A DNA stretch of 64,000 bases from contig CAJNDS010000265.1 in the NCBI GenBank assembly GCA_905221605.1, positions 62,001 to 126,000 on the forward strand, given 5' to 3'. The stretch comes from Symbiodinium natans. Its lineage: Eukaryota > Sar > Dinophyceae > Suessiales > Symbiodiniaceae. Of this stretch, positions 1 to 11,433 are shown in pieces. Numbering within the stretch: position 1 is the stretch's first letter; each line of letters opens with the position of its first letter. The position numbers and the translations under genes are program-made. The notes beneath the pieces are model-generated. The model made no database searches, was not told the DNA's origin, and saw only the letters and a list, made by a program, of their open reading frames with translations.

Positions 1-156
1 TTCCCAACTGCTGAGGGCAGGTAACAACCACACCAAAATGCACAATGCGTTCCGCGATGGCGTCGACCGGCTTGCACAACTTACGGTGGTTCGACCCGCC
101 GCCACACTGGGCCCAGCGGAGCCACGTCCTAAGGCACAGACCTCCTGAAGCCAAGT

Positions 157-305
157 ACCCTAAACCCTAAACCCTAAACCCTAAACCCTAAACCCTAAAC
201 CCTAAACCCTAAACCCGAAACCCGAAACCCTAAACCCTAACCCCTAAACCCTAAACCCTCAACCCTAAACCCTCAACCCTAAACCCTAAACCCTAAACCC
301 TAAAC
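157..305. repeat. Interstitial telomeric array, CCCTAAA heptamers
   Basis: About twenty copies of CCCTAAA, with some CCCGAAA and CCCTCAA variants. The sequence continues as ordinary DNA on both sides, so this is an interstitial tract and not a chromosome end. TTTAGGG is the telomere type reported for plants and dinoflagellates. Confidence 0.95.
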
Positions 306-2167
306 CCCCCACTTTAAGTCGGCTCACGGCACCATGAAACTGCCTCTCATTCCTCAATGATGTCCGGATCATGATGATGCGCCTCACCGGAGTTGCGGAA
401 AAACCTTCGCGAAGTGCCGTCGGGCACGCGTCAGACAGGAATCGGAATCGTGAATCGGTATTAGTTATTTGGGCACATTGCAGCTCTCCGGTATTCGATG
501 AGTCGGTTGGTCCATTTTTGGTTGGCCAGGTTCCTCGACGATGTCTGAAATCCGTGGCAACTGAAAGCGCCCTCTCTCGCAATGGCTCAGGACTCGCCAT
601 CTGAGATTCCCTCGTTGTTCATTCGTGGTCCGCGTATCTCGTGGGTGGCCTTGACCAAAGATTGGCCCGTCTCATTGCGACAGAATGGGCTCGCAAATGG
701 CTCATTTTGTCGAAGTTGTGCGAAGGTTCTTTATCTTGGCGCCTGAAGGACCAAGATTTTCCGTCACGTATTGCGCATCTCACATTGCAGCGATTCGGCT
801 AGAGGCATTCTGCCGTGATTATATAACTCGACGTCCTTCCAAGATTTGAGAGATATCGTCATGAATACCGACTGATATATGTTCTTTGATATGATGTTCG
901 TGATCTCTGTTTTCCAAGACTTTCGCATACACACTCCCAGTTAAAACTCCATTCGTTCATCAAAAAAACCGATGCACGATGCAACGGGCGCAAGAACGCA
1001 AGCAAGCCCACCATCGCCCCCGAACTACCCGAAGCATGGGATGTCTAGCCATGCAGCCTGCAGGTTTCATGCCAGCTTTGACCCTGATCACCAGCACAAG
1101 CTGCTCGAAATAAGCACTTGCATTCCCTTCAAAACTTGGCAATGAACATCAAAGACTGCAGTAACATATGGTTTCAAGGTTGACAATAATCGAGTGGAAA
1201 GGAACCAAAAGTCCTACAACAAGAGCCTACACAAGTACCGACATATATATCCCCCATGTAAGCCCTATGTTGTTAACATACACCTACCCGAAACGCCATT
1301 TCTCGATCAACACATATTCTAGTAACATGCAATATTCAAATTTACCCCTACCCACCAAAACTACCTTGCTTCATCACAAAACCCATTTCATTTGGGCTCA
1401 ATCTTCGCAGACGCTACGGAAGAATACCCTACACTGAACCAGAAAGGCCAGTTCATATGGGCATTTCCCAAAATAGGGGGGGGCACGCCTTTAATACTCC
1501 AAATAGTAGAGCAGAATCCCTTAGAGGGACCTTCGAAAAGGGTGCAATTTTTTGGCTCCTCGAGCACATGGATTGGCCGCCGCTCTCAGCAGAGCGCCTG
1601 AGACGCACTGAGGACCTCAGAGCTCCAGAGACGCACCAGAGGGCCTAGCAGGGTTTAGGGTTTAGGGTCTAAGGTTTCGGCGTGGTTTAGTGGTTTAGTG
1701 CTTTTGTGGTCTTCTGCTCTAAAGTATGCAAGATGGAGCGCAGCGCATACCGGGACCTCCCCTTCAAGCTCGCTACGAGCTCATCAACAAACCACAAAAC
1801 CGGCATCGTCTCACCCTATCACGGCCACTTCTCTAAAATGTGCTCCCTTCTGGGGTCACGATTACAAGGCGGTCCGTAATGTACCATAATTTGAGAACTC
1901 ACCACATAACCTTTACAAGAAGACTCTTTGACCACGGCGGCAGATTGACTCTTGCGCTTTCGCTTGCTCTTACACATTTATCCCAAAGTGCATCAAACTG
2001 AAGTGCTGCAAGCAAAAAGGCCTTGGCTACGAAAACACTGCTGAGTCGCGACAAATGTTGGCCTTCTTTTGCGCGCTGAGCAGGGTCCGTGCCAGTCCGT
2101 GCATCGAATTGACGACGCGTCAGCTGCGAATTTGTTGTCCACCATGTCCACCCTTCGCTGATGTTGA
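306..2167. other. No recognisable gene
   Basis: Only short overlapping open frames occur here, without family motifs. A short TTTAGGG-like fragment sits near 1650-1670. Nothing else could be supported. Confidence 0.5.
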
Positions 2168-3283
2168 TCAAACATCGAAGTAAACAATGAACTCCGGAAA
2201 TGCTTGACGCTCATCGAAGATAACAAACTCGTGATGATACTGATCAGGAGGACCTCCTTGCGACCCAGGCAGGACTACGACGGAATGCGAGCTGTTGCCG
2301 AGGATCTCATCCTTGAAGCCTTGCAGCGGTGTCGTTGTGAAGCGCGCTTTGCCCAGGGCCACACGTACAACAATACAGTGGTGGCTGCTGCTGTCGTCTG
2401 GAATAGAGTACTGGAAGGACTTGCAAGCTTCACAAGCAAAGTAAAAACCTGATCCATACCGCCCGCTCCTGATTCGCTTCTTGTCGAAGCCTGTGGTTGC
2501 GATGAGCTGCCCATTCTGGGCCTGCGTTCCATGGAACAAAAGCACCTCGTTGGCTTTCTCATCCAGTTGGATCCAATAGGCAGCTCCCAGGCTGCGATTG
2601 CCTCCGCAGGGCATCTGAAAGGCCTCCTTGCTCAAGAGGCTCATCTCCCTTGACAGCTTGGTTTGCTTGGGTGGCCCTCGGGCGTCGCATTGCATTGACA
2701 CCTGCCTCACACTTGCTGCATACTGGTGCCACAATCTTGGGTTCACTACACGCAACACCTGCCGCACTTTCGCGTTGGACATGGGCCTGCACCTGCTAGG
2801 CTGACCTCGATGGTCTTGATCGTGGGACCTGGCAGTTGCCACTAGCAATCGCTGCATTGGAGCGATCAACGTCTCATCTTCGAAGAACTGGGCTGCATCA
2901 CAGTTGAAATGTGAGAGCATGCTGCGCGATCTTTCAAATCCTTGCCGCCAGAACTCAAGCTCCTCCCGCATCTCGAAGATCACCTTGCAAGATGGATCAA
3001 TCTCACCGGGACTAAGCCTTCTTGCAAGCTTCGCTTCCAACTCTGCCATTTGAAGTTCGACCTCTTCCTTCGTCACATGACTCTCTTCAAGCTTCTGCCT
3101 GGCCGCTTCCACGGCAGTCTGCATCGCCTCGATCTGACGAGCTTTCGCTTGAAGAGCCAACTCCCGCTCGCACAAAGAAGAGGATTTGGTTGCTAGGCCC
3201 AGCTGCCAACGCTCCAGAGCGGCCTCTTTTGCTTCAAGCTCTTCGCGCTCCTCACAGCTAATACATATGTGGAGCATGCACAA
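2168..3283 (-). CDS. PARP-family ADP-ribosyltransferase, catalytic exon
   Basis: This is a 371-codon open frame whose C-terminal half is a poly(ADP-ribose) polymerase catalytic domain (about residues 165-371). Visible motifs are NPRLW near residue 181, LLFHGT with the NAD-binding His251, the YGSGFYFA loop with Tyr281, and HEFVIFDE with Glu352. The H-Y-E triad is therefore complete, which is the signature of active family members that transfer ADP-ribose from NAD to proteins. Residues 11-110 are rich in Glu, Ala, Lys and Leu and look like a coiled coil. The frame opens with TTG; the first ATG (3277) is only two codons in, and an AG just before the coiled coil (near 3258) suggests a spliced acceptor, so the true start may lie in an upstream exon. 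Family assignment is firm. The substrate and whether chains or single units are made are unknown. Confidence 0.85.
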   Translation of the reverse strand: MCMLHICISCEEREELEAKEAALERWQLGLATKSSSLCERELALQAKARQIEAMQTAVEAARQKLEESHVTKEEVELQMAELEAKLARRLSPGEIDPSCKVIFEMREELEFWRQGFERSRSMLSHFNCDAAQFFEDETLIAPMQRLLVATARSHDQDHRGQPSRCRPMSNAKVRQVLRVVNPRLWHQYAASVRQVSMQCDARGPPKQTKLSREMSLLSKEAFQMPCGGNRSLGAAYWIQLDEKANEVLLFHGTQAQNGQLIATTGFDKKRIRSGRYGSGFYFACEACKSFQYSIPDDSSSHHCIVVRVALGKARFTTTPLQGFKDEILGNSSHSVVVLPGSQGGPPDQYHHEFVIFDERQAFPEFIVYFDV

Positions 3284-3582
3284 AGCACGCCAAAGATTTG
3301 GAGGACTGGGGAACGGGAGATGGGTTGGGCATCAACGATGTCTGTAGGAGTTCCGAGATTCCGGGTGTCGCAGTCTGAGATTCTCCGTTTCAAGCCGTAC
3401 AGGTTACCAGTGGCTTCGATCTCATCATTTGCTATGGGATGCACAAAGCGAGGCACCAAAAATTCTGAAAATGAAGCAACAAAAATCTGCGCTCTGGCTG
3501 CTCGCTGGTACACAGTGGGGCGGGAAACGAGCTTTGTCTCAAAAATGTCCCAACATGTCTTCAAGCACACTGAAGAGGCTGG

Positions 3583-4242
3583 TCAAGACGCGTCATTGGG
3601 AGCTCTTTTTCGGGGGACCCCAAACCCTGCAAACTCTAGAAAGCCTAGGCTCATGAGTGCCATTGTCCTCTTTAGTCTGGGCCTAGGCAGCATGACATCA
3701 GGTTCAACTTGCAACGAGCCACCAAACATGCTGCAGTCATGTTTTCCCCCCGGCCTCAAGTTCAAGCGGCGCCTTTTGGTGCATGGGCTCTGCATTGATC
3801 CAGTCTTGCTGAGCCATCCATGTTCACATTCGCCGCTAAACTCTGCATCCGTCCACAAAAGATGTGCCTCCTGCAGAGGAGGGTACGGGGCCGCCAAGCA
3901 TCCAGTGCGAAACAAACCCACTGGGTGGTACCGAACAGCAGGTTTGGCACCTGCACACATCTTGCTGGCTGCCAGCAGGCCTGGGACATCATCGAACTTC
4001 TCGAGTTGCAACGCGCACTCTGCCATGTGCGCCAAGAGATCTCCCAACTTCGCAGTCTGAACACAAGCACTCAACTGCGAATACGCGCTGCCAAAGGACC
4101 CTTGGTCCATCTTGAGGCGTGCTTCCTGAAGACAGTCATCCGGACACGGAGCCGACATTTGCACAGCAGAGCGTGAAAAGCAGCTGAGTCCACTAGTGCA
4201 CCGCTGGATAAAAATTCGAGTTTGCAAAAAAAGAGCGCACAT
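3583..4242 (-). CDS. Possible upstream exon with TPR-like helices
   Basis: This 219-codon minus-strand frame lies about 300 bases upstream of the PARP exon on the same strand. Residues 29-95 form a Leu/Ala-rich helical stretch with a spacing resembling one and a half tetratricopeptide repeats (QEARLKMDQG, SAYSQLSACV, LLAHMAECALQLEKFDDV). After residue 95 the composition becomes irregular, and a possible splice donor (CAG/GTGCC) lies near 3955, so the real exon may cover only about 3955-4158. It could be the N-terminal part of the PARP gene. This is inference from position and helix pattern, and no family was identified with confidence. Confidence 0.3.
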   Translation of the reverse strand: MCALFLQTRIFIQRCTSGLSCFSRSAVQMSAPCPDDCLQEARLKMDQGSFGSAYSQLSACVQTAKLGDLLAHMAECALQLEKFDDVPGLLAASKMCAGAKPAVRYHPVGLFRTGCLAAPYPPLQEAHLLWTDAEFSGECEHGWLSKTGSMQSPCTKRRRLNLRPGGKHDCSMFGGSLQVEPDVMLPRPRLKRTMALMSLGFLEFAGFGVPRKRAPNDAS

Positions 4243-5224
4243 ATCATGAAGCTGGGCATGTCATCAAGAGTTTCGAGCACACTACCTGGTCCTTGTCATG
4301 TCCTCCGGCGCAGTGCGCGCGCGTCTTGAACCCGCAGGAGACAGAATGCAGCAAGCCCTAAACCCTAAACCCTAAACCCTAAACCCCAAACAAGCCCAAA
4401 ACCACAAGGCTCCTGAACTGGCAAAACCCTGAGGACAAGGCTGGAGCAAAGGTCGCAGAACCTGCAGGCTGGTAAGCAGCAACTTCATTGCTTCAGGAAA
4501 AGATGGCAATATCTAGCTGAAGCTGTTGATTTGGGTTTAGGGCTTAGGGCCCAGGCTTCTGTTTGGGTTTGGGTTTCTGGTGCCGGCACTTGCACTGGCG
4601 CGCTACTCGAAGTCCAGCCCACCTGCGCCTTCCCTCAGAAGTCCTTGCTCAGTGTCATACCTTATTCTTCACAAACTCTGAGAACGAGCAATCAGAGGTT
4701 CGTTCGGACAGCAAGATTTAGGGTCGTTGGACTTAGGAATGAGAGTTAAAGACTTCATGGCTTACGCCGTCTCCCTGCACAACTTCGCATCTCAGCGTCG
4801 TGCAGTTTTCAAGATCTGCGAAACCCCCAGATCTTGAGACTTCTGAACCTGAAATCCAGAACCCTAAACCTTGCGTACACCTTGCTGCTGAACTCTACAT
4901 CCCGCACATCTCATGCCAACATCTAGACTCGTGAAGCCCAAACACGAGAGTTCCAAAGGCTCAAATTGGGATGAAGTCTTGGCAAAACAAAAGTCAACGT
5001 CTGCGAAGGTCCACTGCTTCTTGTTCTTGTAAACACTGTGCTTCAGATGCGCTCTTCAATTGCCAAGAACGCGTTGAAAGAAAAACCCGCTGCCATCCCA
5101 CAAGCAACCTTACACCAAAAACATTCCTTAGTCAGGCACCCTGCCTGAACAGTGTGAACCAGTTTTACCATACCAGCTTTGGACAAAAAACAACGCCGGC
5201 GCTAGCCTCCAAGTCCCCGTCGAT
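4243..5224. other. Intergenic, one short telomeric tract
   Basis: A run of CCCTAAA occurs at about 4356-4386. The rest shows no coding motif. Confidence 0.5.
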
Positions 5225-5527
5225 GTGCTCTGCAAGAGGTGGAGTCCTGCTGGGCCTCGAAAGCACAAGATGAGATGTAGAGGCTGTAGAGGTTTCAACT
5301 CCAAGCAGAAGACTTGCCTTGCATGCGAAGAAAAACACAGAGGCTTGTGCTTGTGGCTTGTGGCCGGGGCTGCCATGGCAGCCGAGGGCCTTTTGGCATC
5401 CAACTGGGGCGTGGGAAAAATTGCCGGAATGCTTCCTTTGTCTCCGGCGGTAGTGGTTCAGTGGGACAACCATGAAGTCTTTGTTTACACTAGTGAAAGT
5501 AAGCTCTCCAATGCTGTACTAGCATAA
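5225..5527 (+). CDS. Hypothetical Cys-rich open frame
   Basis: A 100-codon frame starting with GTG (first ATG at codon 16). Near its start are two CxxC pairs (CRGC and CLAC, 13 residues between the pairs) followed by His, which could bind zinc. A hydrophobic Ala/Gly-rich stretch follows. No family was recognised. It may be an exon, or a chance frame in repeat-rich DNA. Confidence 0.2.
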   Translation: MLCKRWSPAGPRKHKMRCRGCRGFNSKQKTCLACEEKHRGLCLWLVAGAAMAAEGLLASNWGVGKIAGMLPLSPAVVVQWDNHEVFVYTSESKLSNAVLA

Positions 5528-6477
5528 AGAATTTTACGAGGTTGTACTGTGAGAAAACGGTATGCTGTGCTGGGCACCTTCACCTACTCTGATCAACAAG
5601 GACAACATCCCTTGCGCTCCGAAGCCGAAACACCGCCATGCATCGCAACATGCTGAGGCAAGTGGAAGCGAACTCAATCGCAGGGGCTTGCGTTTAAGGT
5701 TTAGGGTGTAGGGTTCTTCTTTGTCCGCAATAATTTCTGAAACGAAAGAATGAAGGATAGATACTCATAAAAATCAAAGCGGTACATATCCATAACCATG
5801 TACAGTACATGTATGTACACACATATATGCAATCTTACATGCTTTCTGTTCGCATCTCATGTGGGCATTGAGAATCGGGTCATTGAATCATACCATAGTA
5901 TTTTTTAGCTGTCCAGGGATGCTGTTTCACAATGGATTTTGCCATAAGCACCCAATATACCTTTTATTCGGTGGGGCGGAGGCCTGTCGGAGCGTGTGTA
6001 TCCTTCTATGGGAACCTGCATACTGTCTCCCAAGTCCCAACTGAACCTCAGCAATCTGTGTTATGAGTCATGAGGTGCTGATTTGTAATAGCCTTCACGC
6101 CGTAGTCTATACTTGCAATGTCAATCCCAAGAACTTGGCTTTGCGGGCGGAGATGGGGCGTGTAGGTTGTAGCTCTGAGGATGGGGGACCTCGTTTTGAT
6201 CTCGTCGCGCATGTGCGATCTAGGGTGGTGGTGGGTTGCTTCTCCCGCTATGGGACTGGATCGCTCATGTTCTATCTTTTGTTGCTTCTGTCCCTCGCGT
6301 TAATAATCGATGCTAATCCGTATCGTTCATTTTCTCTGAGCACAAGCATTCCGAGAGTTGTTTCACGAGGAACCCCATTTCAAACTTGCCAACTCTAAAC
6401 CCGCCGTGCAACGTTCGTGCGCGAAAACAACCTCTGTATGTGAACGTGTGGACCAACCTTCAACGCAAAGTCATCAT
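5528..6477. other. No recognisable gene
   Basis: A 111-codon frame at 6063-6398 begins with ATG and has one hydrophobic stretch (YLLLLLSLALII) near residue 75, but nothing else supports it as a gene. Confidence 0.4.
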
Positions 6478-6749
6478 ACCCCTAAACCTTAAACCCTAAA
6501 CCCTAAACCCTAAACCTGCAGTTGGAAGATGTTACCAAAAACCGGCTCCAATGCAAAGTCAATGTCTCAAATCCAACCCAACGCAGTTCAGGTAAGATAA
6601 GTCTTCAACTTTAGTCGGTGTTCGGCCCCAACCCATTGAATGCAAGCAAATTACTTTGCTTGATGTTTGATATTGAAATGAAACCCTAAACCCTAAACCC
6701 TAAACCCTAAACCCTAAACCCTAAACCCTAAACCCTAAACCCTAAACCC
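6478..6749. repeat. Two interstitial telomeric tracts
   Basis: CCCTAAA copies at 6478-6515 and a perfect run at 6681-6748, separated by about 165 bases of unrelated sequence. Confidence 0.9.
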
Positions 6750-7095
6750 GGACTGCACGTTTTCTCTCCCGGTACCTCCGCGCATGATCCGCTGCAGGCA
6801 GTGTTTGGATGGAGACACGAGGATCCAGAGCTTCAAAGATTCCGGCTGCATCCCCGCTGATTCGGGCCCCGAAGGGTGTTTAGAGTCCAGGTTAAGGGCT
6901 TACAGGGGTTTGGGGTTCGGGAATCTTGGCATGGCCTTCTGGCTAACCTTGACAAAGCTCAGCCTCATCTAAGCCCTGGAACCCGAAACCGAGGGCATGT
7001 GCAACTGGAGTCTCTGGCAAGTCGTTACTTGCCATCTGCCTGGTCTGTGGTCGAGGCGCAGGCCAAACCCAAAACGCTTAACTGCAAAACCCAAG

Positions 7096-8011
<916 letters not shown>

Positions 8012-8039
<28 letters not shown>

Positions 8040-8350
8040 ACCCTAAACCCTAAACCCTAAACCCTAAACCCTAAACCCTAAACCCTAAACCCTAAACCCT
8101 AAACCCTAAACCCTAAACCCTAAACCCTAAACCTGTGAGCTGTGAACTTCAGTGTTGACAAAGTCTACTCCAAACTTATTTTTGCTCCGGGGCTACGGGC
8201 GTCACTCGCAAGAGGTCGACGCGGATTTTCGCCTGGCTGCGGCTTCAGGGCTCAGGGTGTAGGGTTGGTTTAGGGTTTAGGGTTTAGGGCTTAGGGTTTT
8301 GGGTTTAGGGTTTTGGGTTTGGGGTTTGGGTTTGGGGTTCTGGGTTTGGG
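8012..8350. repeat. Telomeric arrays of opposite polarity
   Basis: CCCTCAA then about thirteen CCCTAAA copies run to 8133. After about 130 bases of other sequence, TTTAGGG, TTTTGGG and TTTGGGG units run from about 8262 to 8350. The G-rich strand switches within 130 bases, as in a head-to-head arrangement. Confidence 0.9.
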
Positions 8351-8742
8351 GTCCACTTGGCCTTCGGGATTCTCAACCCCAAGCCCCCTACACCCTCGAC
8401 GACCCCTGCAAGAGGTGAAAGGCTACCGACTCACCTAAGCTAGTTTACTCGAGACCTGCGTCGTTGAGGGCTTTCTCGGAGCAGGTATCCTAGGGTTGGG
8501 GCGTTGGCTTCTGGGCCCAGGATTAGCCTAGGAATTAAACGCGTGCCTATTGCTTGTCTTGTTTGAAGGGGCTGTGGAAAGAGAAGCCGAGAAGCCCTAA
8601 ACCCTAAACCCTAAACCCTAACCACTAAAGAAGGGAAAGGGCCCCACTCTGGGTCCCAGTTGCTGGTGCCCTCACCAAACCTGGGTCCTCAATCCCAAAC
8701 CCTAAAAGCCCTGAACCCGGCAAGTTGGGGTTTAGGGTTTAG

Positions 8743-8838
8743 AGCTTAGGGCTTAGGGCTTAGGGCTTAGGGCTTAGGGCTTAGGGCTTAGGGCTTGGGG
8801 CTTGGGGCTTGGGGCTTGGGGCTTGGGGCTTGGGGTTT
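8743..8838 (+). repeat. Variant heptamer array GGGCTTA then GGGGCTT
   Basis: About seven GGGCTTA units are followed, in register, by about six GGGGCTT units. Both are one-base variants of a telomere-like heptamer, and each is internally homogeneous. Confidence 0.9.
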
Positions 8839-9308
8839 AGCTTGCGGCTTAGGGTTTAGGGTTCGCCCTCGATCCTCAAACCTCACCAACGGACCAAGCT
8901 GATCGCTTCAAACCCTCGAAAGATAACCCCAAAACCAAGAACACGCCGACCCTCAACGACCCTACTAACCCCAAACCCCAACCTGAAACCCCAAACCCCA
9001 AACCCTAAACCCTAAACCCCAAAGCCTAGATCAAGTCCAGGGAGCCTTTTTGGCATGGGCGCCACAGTGGGGCGGCGCACAAACGGTGTCGCGTTCCTGC
9101 GCAGAGGCCCACCACCAAACCTCCACCCGTGGCTTTTTGGATTTTTTGTGGGAGCGTTAGGGTAGTTTGGGTTTGGTGCTTAATTACGGTTTGCATAACT
9201 CAGATCTAGGCAGAAATTGAGGCGAGGAAAGTTCGGCTGGGGGTAGCATCGCATCATAGAACCGATCTAACAGCGAAGCAAGTTGAAAAATTGCAAAAAG
9301 CTGAAGGA

Positions 9309-9800
9309 TTCCAAAAAAACCCTTCAGGCCCCGCATGGGGGCCCTGAAGGATTCCAAAAAACCCTTCAGGCCCCGCACAGAAACCCTGAAGAATTCCATG
9401 AAATCCTTCAGGCCCCGCATGGGGGCCCTGCAGGAACCCTTCAGGCCCCGCAAGAGGGCTCTGAAGGATTCAGGGCCCCCATGCGGGGCCTGAAGGGTTT
9501 TTTGGAATTTTTCAGGGCCCCCATGCGGGGCCTGAAGGGTTTTTTGGAATCCTTCAGGGCCCCCCATGCGAGGCCTGAAGGGTTTTTTGGCATCCGCCCC
9601 CATGCGGGGCCTGAAGGGTTTTTTGGAATCCTTCAGGGGCCCCCACGCGGGGCCTGAAGGATTTTTTGGAGCCTGAAGGATTTAGGGCCCCCATGCGGGG
9701 CCTGAAGGTTTTGGAATCCTTCAGGGCCCCCATGCGGGGCCTGAAGGGTTTTTCGGAATCCTTCAGGGCCCCCATGCGGGGCATGCAGGATTTTTTGGAA
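9309..9800. repeat. GC-rich 42-46-bp repeats arranged as a large inverted array
   Basis: The unit combines GGCCCCGCATGGGGGCCCTG with AAGGATTCCAAAAAACCCTTCA. From 9309 to about 9470 it reads in one direction, and from about 9474 to 9800 in the opposite direction. Each unit core is itself nearly palindromic. Open frames on both strands here are products of the repeat. Confidence 0.9.
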
Positions 9801-10682
9801 TCCTAAAACCCCTAAATACTAATCCCTGGAGGAATTCCAGAAAAGAAATCCCTACAAACCCTAAGAAAGGCCTCTTTATTGCAAACCTTCCCCAGGAGCT
9901 TCTTCTTCGGGCACCTTTACAAATCATATCCCAAGATTTAGGGTTCGGGGTTCAGGGTTTAGGGCTTGGGGTTTAGGGTTCAGACGCCCTCGATTGCTTC
10001 TGGATTCTGTTTTGTGCCGCCGTGTTTTGTGGTTGTGGTTTGTAGATTGTAATCCGATATTGTGTTTGTTGTTGTACTTATCTTGCTCGGTGTAGTTTGT
10101 GCTCCCATCTGTTGCTGTTGCTGGTGTTTCTTGTGGTCGCAGCTGTGCTTCAACCTTTGTGCTTGCGAGTGCCGAGAGTTCTCACGCCGGCGGCAACACA
10201 ACTAGCCAAAATGGAATAATTGTCCTGCGCTCGTTTTGGCGAGGGCATGCCAAAACAAAACCATTATGGCGTTGTTACCGTTTTCGCCAGGGCATTTTGA
10301 AACTGGAAACAACACCATTTTTGAGCTTTCACTAGGCGGGGGATCGACCAAAAAAAAGGGTTCACCTTAAGCTTGACCATCCGAAAGCCACTCACCCCCC
10401 TTATTAATGACATCCCTGAATAATCCCCCACACACTACAAAGTCATGTAAACCCTAACCCTAAATACCGAAAATTCCCTCAACCCAAACCCTACACCCTA
10501 CAAGAACGATATCCGAAAACCCGAATCCCCAAACCCCAAAACTTCGAACTTCGTCGCCCCTCCACTTCGGACAAAAATCCTTCCTTTTGGGATTCAGGCT
10601 TTAGGGGCTCAGGCCCTTGCTAAGATCCTCTGAAACGTAACCCCGAAACACCTGAAGGCCTAAAACACTTAACCCTAAATCC
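9801..10682. other. No recognisable gene
   Basis: Contains degenerate TTTAGGG/CCCTAAA words and a TTGTTG-rich stretch around 10030-10130. No coding frame is supported. Confidence 0.5.
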
Positions 10683-10750
10683 TAAAAAACCCTAAACCCT
10701 AAACCCTAAACCCTAAACCCTAAACCCTAAACCCTAAACCCTAAACCCTA
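10683..10750. repeat. Interstitial telomeric array CCCTAAA
   Basis: Nine to ten perfect CCCTAAA copies. Confidence 0.95.
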
Positions 10751-11022
10751 TACCCGAACACGATAACCTAAACCCGGGCCTCACTCATGTCTTTGGAGCA
10801 CCCATCGCGACCAATCGTTTTTTAGTCGCACGGCACTGGAGTCCCACTTGAGCCTAAGATGTTTTGGGTTTGAGGGCCCGAGATACTAGGGCTACAGGGG
10901 ATCTGAAAAGGTTGAGGGCGAGGTTTACGATCTTGGGTTTCAGGGTTTTAGGGTTCTAGAGGTTTCGGGGTTGAAGGCTCTGCATTAATTCAGCCTTCTG
11001 GAATTTAAGGACTCGCCCAACT

Positions 11023-11433
11023 AATATAATATAATATAATATAATATAATATAATATAATATAATATAATATAATATAATATAATATAATATAATATAAT
11101 ATAATATAATGTAATGTAGTATAATATAATATAATATAATATAATATAATATAATATAATATAATATAATATAATATAATATATATAAATATAATAATAA
11201 ATATAAATATAAATATACATAATACAGTATAATATAATATAATATAAATATAATATAATATAATATAATATTATATTATATTATATTATATTATATTATA
11301 ATAATATGATGAAATAATAGTATAATATAATATAATATAATATAATATAATATAATATAATATAATATAATATAATATAATATAATATAATATAATATAA
11401 TATAATATAATATAACATAATATAATATAATAT
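11023..11433. repeat. (ATAAT)n pentamer satellite
   Basis: About 400 bases built almost wholly of the ATAAT pentamer, with a short stretch of the opposite polarity (ATTAT) at about 11270-11298 and a few irregular spacers. It is extremely AT-rich. Confidence 0.95.

Noticed and set aside
1-340. A true chromosome end at the left edge
   Set aside because: Non-telomeric sequence precedes the array and the array is short and mixed, so it is interstitial.
1380-1400. CATTTGGGCTCAAT as a spliced-leader relic
   Set aside because: It differs from the leader at several positions and lies in no recognisable gene.
9184-9784. Frames on both strands with repeated LKGF or APHGGP blocks
   Set aside because: They arise from the inverted GC-rich array and have no unique coding part.
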